In this document: positions 34,947 to 47,487 of the stretch, piece after piece
Position numbering within the stretch: position 1 is the stretch's first letter
How the letters are laid out: every line of letters begins with the position of its first letter
NCBI GenBank assembly: GCA_037974665.1
Contig: CM075769.1
Coordinates: forward strand, 78,701,190-78,765,189
Direction of reading: 5' to 3'
Source: Ehretia macrophylla
Taxonomy: Eukaryota; Streptophyta; Magnoliopsida; Boraginales; Ehretiaceae
DNA: 64,000 nucleotides
The notes under the pieces: generated by a model
What the model was told of the DNA's origin: nothing
Databases searched by the model: none
What the model saw: the letters and a program-made list of their open reading frames with translations, nothing else
Program-made: the position numbers and the translations under genes

Positions 34947-35048
34947 TGTGAGGCCCGACCCCGAATAACGTGTGTTACATTGATTTGCGTGCCATAGACC
35001 ACTAATTATATGACCGACCTTGGATTACATGTACTATCTTGGTTTTCG
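34947..35048 (+). mobile_element. LTR stub 2 in a 5S spacer
   Basis: Same 101-bp LTR start and same CTTGGTTTTC/GGGCACCGG breakpoint as stub 1, 1217 bp to the right. It is cleaner than stub 1 (TGTGAGGCCC retained). The unit is 552 bp, matching the stub 1 unit. Confidence 0.95.
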
Positions 35049-35217
35049 GGCACCGGAGCGACGGAGACCTGGTCACAAACCCTACGCCCTCGGTTTGCGG
35101 GCCCGGCCTCTACGTGAAGTGAAGTTGTCTTGCCCAATATTCCGTGGGATTCAGTAATATAGATTTGGTGGATAAACTATCTTGGCAACCCTAACCAGGG
35201 CAAAAAAAATTGAAAAG

Positions 35218-35336
35218 GGGGTGCAACACGAGGACTTCCCAGGGGGTCACCCATCCTAGTACTACTCTCGCCCAAGCACGCTTAATTTCAGAATTCTGAT
35301 CGGATCCGGTGCATTAGTGCTGGTATGATCACACCC
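35218..35336 (-). rRNA. 5S rRNA gene copy 32
   Basis: Differences cluster at and beside the A box: CTTAATTTCAGAATTC, then CTGATCGG and GATCACACCC. Confidence 0.94.
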
Positions 35337-35893
35337 GTCAAGTTGAGGGCAGCATTCCTATATGTGTTAATGGTTCACAGTGCCAGCCTAGAGAGATGGC
35401 CCATTCAAAAGGCCCAATGGCCTTAACGACAACCCATCCGCTTCAACAATGCAGCATCCTCGCAAGACGTGATATCGACACGTTGTAGGGCCCTCTGATG
35501 TCCCGCGAGTCGGGTTGTCGTCCTTTTAACAGCTCACGACGTACGATCCGGGATGGAAAAACAGAGCAAAAGAAGAAAATTGGACTGAAACTGATCAAAA
35601 TGTTTGATTTGAGGCTCCAAAAGGGGCACAGCGAGCAAGCTGGCTGCCCCCTTCGTAGAGCTCTCAGAGAGCTTTGCAACAGTGTGATGTGCGCCATGTA
35701 ACTCCTTACGGATCAAAAGTTATGGGCACTTGAGCGACGGAGAACTGGTCACAAACCCTACGCCCTCGGTTTGCTGGCCCAGCCTCTACGTGAAGCGAAG
35801 TTGTCTTGCCCAATGTTCCGTGGGATTCGGTAATAGAGATTTGGTTGATAAAGTATCTTGGCAACCCTAACCAGGGCAAAAAAAATTGAAAAG

Positions 35894-36012
35894 GGGGTGC
35901 AGCACGAGGACTTCCCATGGGGTCCCCCATCCTCGTACTAGTCTCGCCCAAGCACGCTTAACTTCGGAGTTCTGATGGGATCCGGTGCATTTGTGCTGGT
36001 ATATTCGCACCT
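35894..36012 (-). rRNA. 5S rRNA gene copy 33, B1 type
   Basis: TGCAGCACG, CCCATGGGGTCCCCC, CCTCGTACTAGTCTCG, GCATTTGTG and TATTCGCACCT. The CCCATGGGG/CCTCGTAC pair marks the B1 group. Confidence 0.94.
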
Positions 36013-36569
36013 GTCATGTTGAGGGCACAATTCTTATATGTGTTAACGGTTCACAGTGCCAGCTTAGAGAGATGGCCCATTCAAAAGGCCCAATGGCCTT
36101 AACGATAACCCATCCATTTCAACAACGCAGCATCCTTGCAAGACATGATATCGACACGTTGTAGGGCCCTCTGATGTCCTGCGAGTTAGGTTGTCATCCT
36201 TTTAACAGCTCACGACGTACAATCCGGGACAGAAAAATAGAGCAAAAAAACAAAAGTGGACTGAAACTGATGAAAATGTTCAATTTTGGGCTCCAAAAAT
36301 GGGCATAGTGAGCAATCTGGCTGCCCCCGTCGTAGACCTCTTAGAGAGCTTTGCAACGTTATGCTATGCGCCGCATAACTCCTTACGGATCAAAAGTTAT
36401 GGGTACCGGAGCGACGGAGGCCTGGTCAAAAACCCTACGCCCTCGGTTTGTAGGCCCAGCCTCTACGTGAAGTGAAGTTGTCTTGCCCAATGTTCCGTGG
36501 GATTCAGTAATAGAAATTTGGTGGATAAATTACTTGGCAACCCTAACCAGGGCAAAAAAAATTGAAAAT

Positions 36570-36669
36570 GGGGTGCAGCACGAGGACTTTCCAAGGGCTC
36601 TCGCCCAAGCACACTTAACTTCGGAGTTCTGATGGGATTCGGTGCATTAGTGCTGGTATGATCGCACCC
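36570..36669 (-). pseudogene. 5S rRNA pseudogene copy 34 (C box deleted)
   Basis: 100 bp. Plus strand CCAAGGGCTCTCGCCC shows that about 19 bp (RNA positions around 73-91) are missing. This removes most of the C box, so TFIIIA binding and transcription should fail. Confidence 0.93.
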
Positions 36670-37217
36670 GTCATGTTGAGGGCACAATTCCTTTATTTGT
36701 TAACGGTTCACATTGCCAGCCTAGAGAGATGGCCCATTCAAAAGGGCTTAACGACAACCCATCCTCTTCAACAACGCAGTAACCTCGCAAGACGTGATAT
36801 CGACACATTGTAGGGCCCTATGATGTCTCGTGAGTTAGGTTGTCGTCCTTTTAACAGCTCACGACGTACGATCCGGGATGGAAAAATAGAGCAAAAGAAG
36901 AAAGTGGACTGAAACTGATGAATATGTTTGATTTTATGTTCCAAAAAGGGCACAGCGAGCAAGCAGGCTGCCCCCTTCGTAGAACTCTCAGAGAGCTTTG
37001 CAACAGTATGCTGTGCGACATGTAACTCTTTATGGATCAAAAGTTATGGGCACCGGAGCGACGGAGACCTGGGGACAAACCCTACGCCCTCGGTTTGCTG
37101 GCCCGGCCTCTACGTGAAGCGAAGTTGTCTTGCCCAATGTTCCGTGGGATTCGGTAATAGAGATTTGGTTGATAAAGTATTTTGGCAACCCTAACCAGGG
37201 CAAAAAAAATTGAAAAA

Positions 37218-37336
37218 GGGGTGCAGCACGAGGACTTCCCATGGGATCACCCATCCTGGTACTACTCTCGCCCAAGCACGCTTAACTTCGGAGTTCTGAT
37301 GGGATCCGGTGCATTAGTACTGGTATGATTGCACCT
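37218..37336 (-). rRNA. 5S rRNA gene copy 35, B1-like
   Basis: TGCAGCACG, CCCATGGGATCACCC, CCTGGTAC, TTAGTACTGG and GATTGCACCT. Confidence 0.94.
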
Positions 37337-37893
37337 GTCATGTTGAGGGCACAATTCCTATATGTGTTAATGGTTCACAGTGCCAGCCTAGAGAGATGGC
37401 CTATTCAAAAGGACCAATAGGCTTAACGACAACCCATCTGCTTCAACAATGCACCATCCGCGCAAGACCTCATATTGACTCGTTGTACGGCCCTTTGATA
37501 TCCCCCGAGTTAGCTTGTCGTCCTTTTAACAGCTCACGACGTACGATTCGGGACGGAAAAACAGAGCAAAAGAAGAAAAGTGGACTGAAACTGATCAAAA
37601 CGTTTGATTTTAGGCTCCAAAAAGGGCACAGCGAGCAAGCTAGCTGCCCCCTTCATAGAGCTCTCAGAGAGCTTTGCAACAGTATGATGTGCGCCATGTA
37701 ACTCCATACGGATCAAAAGTTATGGGCACCGGAGCGACAGAGACCTGGTCACAAACCCTACGCCCTCGGTTTGCAGGCCCGGCTTCTACGTGAAGCAAAG
37801 TTGTCTTGCCCAATGTTCCGTGGGATTCGGTAATAGATATTTGGTCGATAAAGTATCTTGGTAAGCCTAACCAGGGCAAAAAAAATTGAAAAT

Positions 37894-38012
37894 GGGGTAC
37901 AACAAGAGGACTTCTAATGGGGTCACCCATCCTAGTACTACTCTCGCCCAAGCACGCTTAACTTCGGAGTTCCGATGGGATCCGGGGCATTAGTGCTGGT
38001 ATGATCGCACCC
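37894..38012 (-). rRNA. 5S rRNA gene copy 36
   Basis: GGGGTACAACAAGAGG, CTTCTAATGGGGTC, GTTCCGATGGG and ATCCGGGGC. Moderately diverged. Confidence 0.93.
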
Positions 38013-38569
38013 GTCATGTTGAGGGCACAATTCTTATATGTGTTAACGGTTCACAGTGCCAGCCTAGAGAGATGGCCCATTCAAAAGGCCCAATGGCCTT
38101 AACGACAACCCATCCGCTTCAACAACGCAGCATCCTTACAAGACGTGATATCGACACATTGTAGGGCCCTCTAATGTCCCGTGAGTAAGGTTGTCGTCCT
38201 TTTAACAGCTCACGACATACGATCCGGGACAGAAAAATAGAGCAAAAGAAGAAAAGTGACCTGAAACAGATGAAAACGTTCAATTTTGGGCTCCAAAAAT
38301 GGGTATAGCGAGCAAGCTGGCTGCCCCCGTCGTAGAGATCTCGGAGAGCTTTGCAACAGTATGCTGTACGCCGCGTAACTCCTTACGGATCAAAAGTTAT
38401 GGGCACCGGAGCGACGGAGACCTGGTCAGAAACCCTACGCGCTCGGTTTACGTGCCCGGCCTCTATGTGAAGCAAAGTTGTCTTGCCCAATGTTCCGTGG
38501 GATTCGGTAATATAGATTTGGTGGATAAAGTATCTTGGCAACCCTAACCAGGGCAAAAGAATTGAAAAG

Positions 38570-38688
38570 GGGGTGCAGCACGAGGACTTCCCAGGGGGTC
38601 AGCCATCCTAGTACTACTATTGCCCAAGCACGCTTAACTTCGGAGTTCTTATGGGATCCGGTGCATTAGTGCTAGTATGATCGCACCC
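38570..38688 (-). rRNA. 5S rRNA gene copy 37
   Basis: TGCAGCACG, GTCAGCCATCC, TACTATTGCCC, TTCTTATGG and GTGCTAGT. Confidence 0.94.
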
Positions 38689-39246
38689 GTCAAGTTAAGG
38701 GCACAATTCCTATATGTGTTAACGGTTCACAGTGCCAGCATAGAGAGATGGCCCATTCAAAAGGCCCAATGGGCTTAACGACAACCCATCCCCTTCAACA
38801 ACGCAGCATCCTCGCAAGACGTGATATCGACACGTTGTAGGGCCCTCTGATGTCCAGCGAGTCAGGTTGTCGTCCTTTTAACAACTCACGACGTACGATC
38901 CGGGTAGGAAAAACGGAGCAAAAGAAGAAAAGTGGACTAAAACTGAGGAAAACGTTCGATTTTGGGTTCCAAAAATGGGCAAAGAGAGCAAGAATGCTGC
39001 CCCCGTCGTAGAGCTCTTAGAGAGCTTTACAAGGGTATGTTGTGCACCACGTAACTCCTTACGGATCAAAAGTTATGGCCACCGGAGCGACGAAGACCTG
39101 GTCACAAACCCTACGCCCTCGGTTTGCAGGCCCAGCCTCTACGTGAAGCGAAGTTGTCTTGCCCAATGTTCCGTAGGATTCGGTAATAGAGATTTGGTGG
39201 ATAAAGTACCTTGGCAACCCTAACCAGGGCAAAAAAAATTGAAAAA

Positions 39247-39365
39247 GGGGTGCAACACGAGGACTTCCCAGGAGGTCACCTATCCTAGTACTACTCTCGC
39301 CCAAGCACGCTTAAGTTCGGAGTTCTGATAGGATCCGGTGCATTAGTGCTGGCATGATCGCACCC
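39247..39365 (-). rRNA. 5S rRNA gene copy 38
   Basis: Keeps the usual plant form CCCAGGAGGTC (GACCTCCTGG in the RNA sense). Other changes: CACCTATCC, CTTAAGTTCGG, CTGATAGG and GCTGGCATG. Confidence 0.95.
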
Positions 39366-39923
39366 GTCATGTTGAGGGCACAATTCTTATATGTGTTAAC
39401 GATTCACAGTGCCAGCCTAGAGAGATGGCCCAACCAAAAGGCCCAATGGGCTTAACGACAACCCATCCGCTTCAACAACGCTGCATTCTTGCAATACATG
39501 ATATCGACTCGTTCTAGGGCCCTCTGCTATCCGGTGAGTCAGGTTGTCGTCCTTTTAACAGCTCACGACGTACGATTCGGGACAAAAAAATAGAGCAAAA
39601 GAAGAAAAGTGAAGTGAAATTGATGAAAACGTTCGATTTTGGACTCCAAAAATGGGCACAGTGAGCAAGCTGGCTGCCCCTGTTGTAGAGCTCTAAGAGA
39701 GCTTTGTAACGGTATGTTGTGCGCCGCATAACTCCTTGCGGATCAAAAGTTATGGGCACCTGAGCGACGGAGACCTGGTCACAAACCCTACGCCCTCGGT
39801 TTACTGGCCCGGCCTCTACGTGTAGAGAAGTTGTCTTGCCCAATGTACCGTGGGATTCAGTAATAGAGATTTGGTTGATAAAGTATCTTGGCAACCCTAA
39901 CCAGGGCAAAAAAAATTGAAAAC

Positions 39924-40042
39924 GGGGTGCAGCACGAGGACTTCCCATGGGGTCACCCATCATTGTACTACCCTCGCCCAAGCACACTTAACTTCAGAGT
40001 TCTGATGGGATCCGGTGCATTAGTGCTGGTATGATTGCACCC
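39924..40042 (-). rRNA. 5S rRNA gene copy 39, B1 type
   Basis: TGCAGCACG, CCCATGGGG, CATCATTGTACTACCC, GCACACTTAACTTCAG and GATTGCACCC. Confidence 0.93.
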
Positions 40043-40600
40043 GTCATGTTGAGGACACAATTCCTATATGTGTTAACGGTTCACAATGCCAACCTAGAGA
40101 GATGGCCCATTCAAAAGGCCCAATGGCGTTAACGACAACCCATCCGCTTTAACAACGCAGCATCCTCGCAAGACGTGATATCGACACGTTGTAGGGCCCT
40201 CTGATGTCCCGCGAGTCATGTTGTCGTCCTTTTAATAGCTCACGACGTACGATCCGGGATGGAAAAAGAGAGCAAAAGAAGAAAAGTGGACTGAAACTGA
40301 TGAAAATGTTCGATTTTGGGCTCCAAAAATGGGCACAGCGAGCAATCTGGCTGCCCCCGTCGTAGAGCTCTCAGAGAGCTTTGCAACGGTATGCTATGCA
40401 CCGCGTAACTCCTTACAGATCAAAAGTTATGTGCACCGGAGCGACAGAGGCCTGGTCACAAACCCTACGCCCTCGGTTTGCGGGCCCGGCCTCTACTTGA
40501 AGCGAAGTTTTCTTGCCCAATGTTCCGTGGGATTCAGTAATAGAGATTTGGTGGATAAAGTATCTTGGCTATCCGAACCAGGGCAAAAAAAATTGAAATG

Positions 40601-40718
40601 GGGGTGCAACACGAGAACTTCCAAGGGGTCACCCATCCTAGTACTACTCTCGCCCAAGCATGCTTAACTTCGGAGTTCTGATGGGATCCGGTGCATTAGT
40701 GCTGGTATGATCGCACAC
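40601..40718 (-). rRNA. 5S rRNA gene copy 40
   Basis: 118 bp: GAGAACTTCCAAGGGGTC is one base short. It also has GCATGCTTAAC (a CpG transition in the A box) and CGCACAC. Confidence 0.93.
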
Positions 40719-41276
40719 GTCATGTTGAGGGCACAATTCCTATATGTGTTAACGGTTCACAGTCCCAGCTTACAGAGATGGCCCATTCAAAATGCCCAAT
40801 GGGCTTAACGACAACCCATCCGCTTCAACAATGCAGTATCCTCACAAGACGTGATATCGACACATTGTAGGGCCCTCTAATGTCCAGCGAGTCAGGTTGT
40901 CGTCCTTTTAACAGCTCACGACGTACGATCCGAGACTGAAAAATAGAGCAAAAGAAGAAAAGTGGCCTAAAATTGATGAAAATTTTAGATTTTGGACTCC
41001 AAAAATGGGCAAAGCGAGCAATCTTGCTGCCCTCGTCGTAGAGCTCTCTGAGAGCTTTGCAACAGTATGTTGTGCGCCATGTAACTCCTTACGGATCAAA
41101 AGTTATAGGCACCGGAGCGACGGAGGCCTGGTCACAAACCCTACAACCTCGGTTTGCGGGCCCGGCCACTACGTTAAGCGAAGTTGTCTTGCCCAATGTT
41201 CCGTGGGATTCAGTAATAGAGATTTGGTGGATAAAGTATCTTGGCAACCCGAACCAGGGCAAAAAAAATTGAAAAG

Positions 41277-41395
41277 GGGGTCCAACACGAGAACTTCCCA
41301 GGGGGTCACCCATCCCAGTACTACTCTCGCCCAAGCATGCTTAACTTCGCAATTCTGATGGGATCTGGTGCATTAGCACTGGTATGATCGCACCC
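41277..41395 (-). rRNA. 5S rRNA gene copy 41, B2 type
   Basis: GGGGTCCAACACGAGAAC, CATCCCAGTAC, GCATGCTTAACTTCGCAATT and TTAGCACTGG. It shares TCCAAC and CATCCCAG with copy 43, two units away. Confidence 0.93.
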
Positions 41396-41953
41396 GTCAT
41401 GTTGAGGGCACAATTCCTTTATGTGTTAATGGTTCACAATGCCAGCCTAGAGAGATGGCCCATTCAAAAGGCCCAATGGGCTTAACGACAACCCTTCCGC
41501 TTCAACAATGCAGCATCCTTACAAGACGTGATATCGACACGTTGTAGGGACCTCTGATGTCCCGCGAGTCAGGTTGACATCCTTTAAACAGCTCACGACG
41601 TACGATCCGGGACAGAAAAACAGAGCAAAAGAAGAAAAGTGGACTGAAATTGATGAAAACATTTGATTTTTGGCTCCAAAAATGGGCAAAGCGAGCAAGC
41701 TGGCTGCCCCCGTCGTAGAGCTCTCAGAGAGCTTTGCAACAGTATACTGTGCGCCATGTAACTTTTTGCGGATCAAAAGTTATGGGCACCGGAGCGACGG
41801 AGTCCTGGTCACAAACCCTACGCCCTCGGTTTGCTGGCCCGGCCTCTACGTAAAGCGAAGTTGTCTTGCCCAATGTTTCGTGGGATTCGGTAATAGAGAT
41901 TTGGTTGATGAAGTATCTTGGCAACCCTAACCAGGGCAAAAAATTTTGAAAAG

Positions 41954-42072
41954 GGGGTGCAGCACAAGGACTTCCCATGGGGTCACCCATCCTCGTACTA
42001 CACTCGCCCAAGCACGCTTAACTTCGGAGTTCTAATGGGATCCGGTGCATTAATGCTGGTATGATCGCACCC
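41954..42072 (-). rRNA. 5S rRNA gene copy 42, B1 type
   Basis: TGCAGCACAAGG, CCCATGGGG, CCTCGTACTACACTCG, CTAATGGG and ATTAATGC. Confidence 0.94.
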
Positions 42073-42630
42073 GTCATGTTGAGGGCACAATTCCTATATG
42101 TGTTAACGATTCACTCTGCAAACCTAGAGAGATGGCCCATTCAAAAGGCCCAATGGCCTTAACGACAACCCATCCGCTTCAACAACTCAGCATCCTTGCA
42201 AGACGTGATATCGACACGTTGTAGGGCCCTCTGATGTCCCGCGAGTCATGTTGTCGTCCTTTTAACAGCTCACGACGTACGATCCGGGATGAAAAAATAT
42301 AGCAAAAGAAGAAAAGTGGCCTAAAATTGATGAAAACGTTCGATTTTGGGCACCAAAAATGGGCACAGTGAGCAAGCTGGCGGCCCCCGTCGTAGAGCTC
42401 TCTGAGAGCTTTTCAACGGTATGCTATGCGCCGCGTAACTCCTTACGGATTAAAAGTTATGGGCACCGGAGAGACGGAGACCTGGTCACAAACCCTACAA
42501 CCTCGGTTTGCGGGCCCAGCCTCTACGTGAAGCGAAGTTGTCTTGCCCAATGTTCCGTGGGATTCAGCAATAGAGATTTGGTTGATAAAGTATCTTGGTA
42601 ACCCTAGCCAGGGCAAAAAAAATTGAAAAA

Positions 42631-42749
42631 GGGGTCCAACACGAGAACTTCCCAAGGGGTCAGCCATCCCAGTACTACTCTCGCCCAAGCACACTTAACT
42701 TCGGAGTTCTAATGGGATCCATTGCATTAGTGCTGGTATGATCGCACCT
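42631..42749 (-). rRNA. 5S rRNA gene copy 43, B2 type
   Basis: TCCAACACGAGAAC, CCCAAGGGGTCAGCC, CATCCCAGTAC, GCACACTT, CTAATGGG, ATCCATTGC and CGCACCT. Confidence 0.93.
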
Positions 42750-43306
42750 ATCATGTTGAGGGCACAATTCCTATATGTGTTAATGGTTCACATTGACAGC
42801 CTAGAGAGATGGCCCATTCAAAAGGCCCAATAGGCTTAACGCCAACCCATCCGCTTCAACAATGCAGCATCCTCGCAAGACGTGATATCGACAGGTTGTA
42901 GGGCCCTCTAATGTCCCGCGAGTCTGGTTGTCGTCCTTTTAACAGCTCACGACGTACAATACGGGACGGAAAAACCGAGCAAAAGAAGAAAAGTGGACTG
43001 AAACTGATGAAAACGTTTGATTTTAGGCTCCAAAAATGGCACAGCGGGCAAGCTGGCTGCCCCCTTCGTAGAGCTCTCAGAGTGCTTTGCAACAGTATGC
43101 TGTGCGGCTTGTAACTCCTTACGGATCAAAAGTTATGGTCACCGGAGCGACGGAGACCTGGTCACAAACCCTACGCCCTCGGTTTGCTGGCCCGGCCTCT
43201 ACGTGAAGTGAAGTTGTCTTGCCCAATGTTCCATGGGATTCGGTAATAGACATTTGGTTGATAAAGTATCTTGGCAACCCTAACCAGGGCAAAAAAAATT
43301 GAAACG

Positions 43307-43424
43307 GGGGTGCAGCACGAGGACTTCCCATGGGTCACCCATCCTCGTACTACTCTCGCCCAAGCACGCTTAACTTCGGAGTTCTGATGGGATCCGGTGC
43401 ATTAGTGCTGGTATGATCGCACGC
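43307..43424 (-). rRNA. 5S rRNA gene copy 44, B1 type
   Basis: 118 bp: CCCATGGGTCACCC is one base short. TGCAGCACG, CCTCGTAC and CGCACGC. Confidence 0.94.
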
Positions 43425-43982
43425 GTCATGTTGAGGGCACAATTCTGATATGTGTTAACGGTTCACAGTGCCAGCCTAGAGAGATAGTACATTCAAAAGG
43501 CCCAATGGCCTTAACGACAACCCATCCGCTTCAACAACGCATCATCCTTGCAAGACGTGATATCCACACGTTGTAGGGTGCTCTGATGTCCCGCGAGTCT
43601 TGTTGTCGTCCTTTTAACAGCTCACGACGTACGATCTGAGACGGAAAAACAGAGCAAAAGAAGAAAAGTGGACTGAAACTGATGAAAATGTTCGATTTTG
43701 GGCTCCAAAAAATGGCAAAGCGATCAATCTGGCTGCCCCCGTCGTAGAGCCCTCTGAGAGCTTTGCTACGGTATGCTGTGCACCGCGTAACTCCTTACGG
43801 ATCAAAAGTTACGGGCACCGGAGCGACGGAGGCCTGGTCACAAACCCTACGCCATCGGTTTGCGGGCCCAGCCTCTACGTGAAGCGAAGTTGTCTTGCCC
43901 AATGTTCCGTGGGATTCAGTAATGCAGATTTGGTGGATAAAGTATCTTGGCAACCCTAACCAGGGCAAAAAAAATTGAAAAT

Positions 43983-44101
43983 GGGGTGCAACACGTGGAC
44001 TTCCCAGGGGGTCACCCATCCTAGTACTACTCTCACCGAAGCACGCTTAACTTCAGAGTTCTGATGGGATCCGGTGCATTAGTGCTGGTATGATGGCACC
44101 C
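43983..44101 (-). rRNA. 5S rRNA gene copy 45, B2 type
   Basis: ACACGTGG, CTCACCGAAGC, TTCAGAG and GATGGCACCC. The C box is intact. Confidence 0.95.
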
Positions 44102-44660
44102 GTCATGTTGAGGGTACAATTTCCTTGATGTGGTAACGGTGCACAGTGCCACCCTAGGAAGATGGCCCATTCAGAGGGCGCAATGGTCTTAACGACAACC
44201 CATCCGCTTCAACAATGCTGCATCCTAGCAATGCGTGATATCGACACGTTGTAGGGCCCTCTGATGTCCCGCGAGTCAGGTTGTCATCCTTTTAACAACT
44301 CACGACGTACGATCCGGGACAGAAAAACATAGCAAAAGAAGAAAAGTGGCCTGAAACTGATGAAAACGTTTGATTTTGGGCTCCAAAAAGGGCAGAGCGA
44401 GCAAGCTTACTGCCCCCTTTCTTAGAGCTATCGGAGAGCTTTGCGACGGTATGCTGCGAGCCATGTAACTCCGTACGGATCAAAATTTATGGGCACCGGA
44501 GCGACGGAGACCTGGTCACAAACACTACGCTCTCGGTTTGCGGGCCCGGCCTCTGTGTGAAGCGAAGTTGTCTTGCCCAATGTTCCGTGGGATTTGGTAA
44601 TAGAGATTTGGTTGATAAAGTATCTTGGCAACCCTAACCAGGGCAAATAAATTTGAAAAG

Positions 44661-44779
44661 GGGGTGCAACACGAGGACTTCCCATGGGCTCACCCATCCA
44701 AGTACTACTCTCGCCCAAACACGCTTAACTTCGGAGTTCTGATGGGATCCGGTGCATTAGTGCTGGTATGATCGCACCC
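44661..44779 (-). rRNA. 5S rRNA gene copy 46, B1 type
   Basis: CCCATGGGCTCACCC, CATCCAAGTAC and CCCAAACACG; the rest is consensus. Confidence 0.95.
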
Positions 44780-45337
44780 ATTATGTTGAGGGCACAATTC
44801 CTATATTTGTTGACGGTTCACAGTGCCAGCCTAGAGAGATAGTACATTCAAAAGGCCCAATGGCCTTAACGACAACCCATCCGCTTCAACAATGCAGCAT
44901 CCTCGTAAGACGTGATATCGACACGTTGTAGGGCCCTCTGATGTCCCGCGAGTCATGTTGTCATCCTTTTAACAACTCACGACGTACGATCCGGGATGGA
45001 AAAATAGAGCAAAAGAAGAAATGTGGAATGAAACTGATGAAAAAGTTCGATTTTGGGCTCCAAAAATGGGCAAAACAAGCAATCTGGCTGCCCTCGTCGT
45101 AGAGCTCTCTGAGGGCTTTGCAACGGTATGCTGTGCGCCGCGTAACTCCTTGCGGATCAAAAGTTATCAGCACAGGAGCGACGGAGGCCTGGTCACAAAC
45201 CCTACGCCCTCGGTTTGCTGGCCCGGCCGTTACGTGAAGCGAAGTTGTCTTGCCCAATGTTCCGTGGGATTCGGTAATAGAGATTTGGTTGATAAAGTAT
45301 CTTGGCAACCCTAACCATGGCAAAAAAAATTGAAAAG

Positions 45338-45456
45338 GGGGTGCAACACAAGGACTTCCCAGGGGGTCACCCATCCTAGTACTACTCTCGCCCAAGCACG
45401 CTTAACTTCGGAGTTCTGATGGGATCCGGTGCATTAGTGCTACTATGATTGCACCC
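45338..45456 (-). rRNA. 5S rRNA gene copy 47, B2 type
   Basis: ACACAAGG and GTGCTACTATGATTGC; the control boxes match consensus. Confidence 0.96.
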
Positions 45457-46014
45457 GCCATGTTGAGGGCACAATTCTTATATGTGTTAATGGTTCACAG
45501 TGCCAGCATAGAGAGATGGCCCATTAAAAAGGCCCAATGGGCTTAACGACAACCCATCCGCTTCAACAATGCAGCATCCTCGTAAGACGTGATATCGACA
45601 CGTTGTAGGGCCCTCTGATGTCCGGCGAGTCAGGTTGTCGTCCTTTTAACAGCTCACGACGTACGATCCGAGACGAAAAAACTGAGCAAAAGAAGAAAAG
45701 TGGACTGAAACTGATGAAAATGTTCGATTTTGGGCTCCAATAAGGGGCACAGCGAGCAATCTAGCGGCCCCCGTCGTAGAGCTCTCAGAGTGCTTTGCAA
45801 CAGTATGCTGTGCGCCATGTACCTCCTTACGGATCAAAAGTTATGGGCACCGGAGCGACGGAGACCTGGTAACAAACCCTACACCCTCGGTTTGCTGGCC
45901 CGGCCTCTACGTGAAACGAAGTTCTCTTGCCCAATGTTCCATGGGATTCGGTAATAGAGATTTGGTGGATAAAGTACCTTGGCAACCCTAACCAGGGCAA
46001 AAAAAATTGAAAAT

Positions 46015-46132
46015 AGGGTCCAGCACGAGGACTTCCCATGGGTCACCCATCCTAGTACTACTCTCGACCAAGCACGCTTAACTTCGGAGTTCTGATGGGA
46101 TCCGGTGCATTAGTGCTGGTATGATCGTACCC
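46015..46132 (-). rRNA. 5S rRNA gene copy 48, B1 type
   Basis: 118 bp: CCCATGGGTCACCC. AGGGTCCAGCACG at the 3' end, CTCGACCAAG and GATCGTACCC. Confidence 0.94.
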
Positions 46133-46691
46133 GTCATGTTGAGGGCACAATTCCTATATGTGTCAACGGTTCACAGTGCCTGACTAGAGAGATAGTACAT
46201 TCAAAAGGCCCAATGGCCTTAACGACAACCCATCCGCTTCAACAACGCAGCATCCTTGCAAGACGTAATATCGACACGTTGTAGGGCCCTCTGATGTCCC
46301 GTGAGTCATGTTGTCGTCCTTTTAACAGCTCACGACGTACGATCCGGGATGGAAAAATAGAGCAAAAGAAGAAAAGTGGACTGAAACTGATGAAAATGTT
46401 CGATTTTGGGCTCCAAAAATAGGCAAAGCGAGAAATCAGGCTGCCCCCGTCGTAGAGCTCTCAGAGAGCTTTGCAAAGGTATGCTGTGTGCCGCGTAACT
46501 CCTTACGGATCAAAAGTTATGGGCACTGGAGCGACGGAGGCCTGGTCACAAACCGTACGCCCTCGGTTTGCTGGCCCGGCCTCTACGTGAAGCGAAGTTG
46601 TCTTGCCCAATGTTCCGTGGGATTCGGTAATAGAGATTTGGTTGATAAAGTATCTTGGCAACCCTAACCAGGGCAAAAAAAATTGAAAATG

Positions 46692-46810
46692 GGGGTGCAA
46701 CACAAAGACTTCCCAAGGGGTCCCCCATCCTAGTACTACTATCACCCAAGCACGCTTAACTTTAGAGTTCTGATGGGATCCGGTGTATTAGTGCTGGTAT
46801 GATGGCACCC
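46692..46810 (-). rRNA. 5S rRNA gene copy 49, B2 type
   Basis: ACACAAAGAC, CCCAAGGGGTCCCCC, ACTATCACCC, CTTTAGAG, GGTGTATT and GATGGCACCC. Confidence 0.93.
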
Positions 46811-47368
46811 GTCATGTTGAGGGTACAATTCCTATATGTGTTAATGGTTCACAGTGCCAGCCTAGAAAGATGGCCTATTCAAAAGGCCCAATGGGCTTAA
46901 CGAAAACCCATCCGCTTCAACAATGCAGCATCCTCGCAAGACGTGATATCGACACGTTGTAGGGCCCTCTGATGTCCGGCGAGTCAGGTTGTCGTCCTTT
47001 TAACAGCTCACGACGTACAATCCAGGATTGAAAAACAGAGCAAAAGAAGAAAAGTGGACTCAAGCTGATGAAAACGTTTGATTTTAGGCTCCAAAAAGGG
47101 CACAGCGAGCAAGCTGGCTGCCCCCGTCGTAGAGCTCTCAGAGAGCTTTGCAACAATATGTTGTGTGCCATGTAATTCCTTACGGATCAAAAGTTAAGGG
47201 CACCGGTGCGACGGAGACCTTGTCAAAACCCCTACGCCCTCGGTTTGCTGGCCCGGCCTCTACGTGAAGCGAAGTTGTCTTGCCCAATGTTCCGTGGGAT
47301 TCGGTAATAGAGATTTGGTTGATAAAGTATCTTGGCAACCCTAACCAAGGCAAAAAAAATTTGAAAAG

Positions 47369-47487
47369 GGGGTGCAGCACGAGGACTTCCCATGGGGTCA
47401 CCCATCCTCGTACTACTCTCGCCCAAGCACGCTTAACTTCGGAGTTCTGATGGGATCCGGTGCATTAGTGCTGGTATGATCGCACCC
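47369..47487 (-). rRNA. 5S rRNA gene copy 50, B1 type reference
   Basis: Differs from the consensus only by TGCAGCACG, CCCATGGGG and CCTCGTAC, so it is the cleanest B1 gene. The changes fall near the 3' end and in and beside the C box. Confidence 0.96.
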
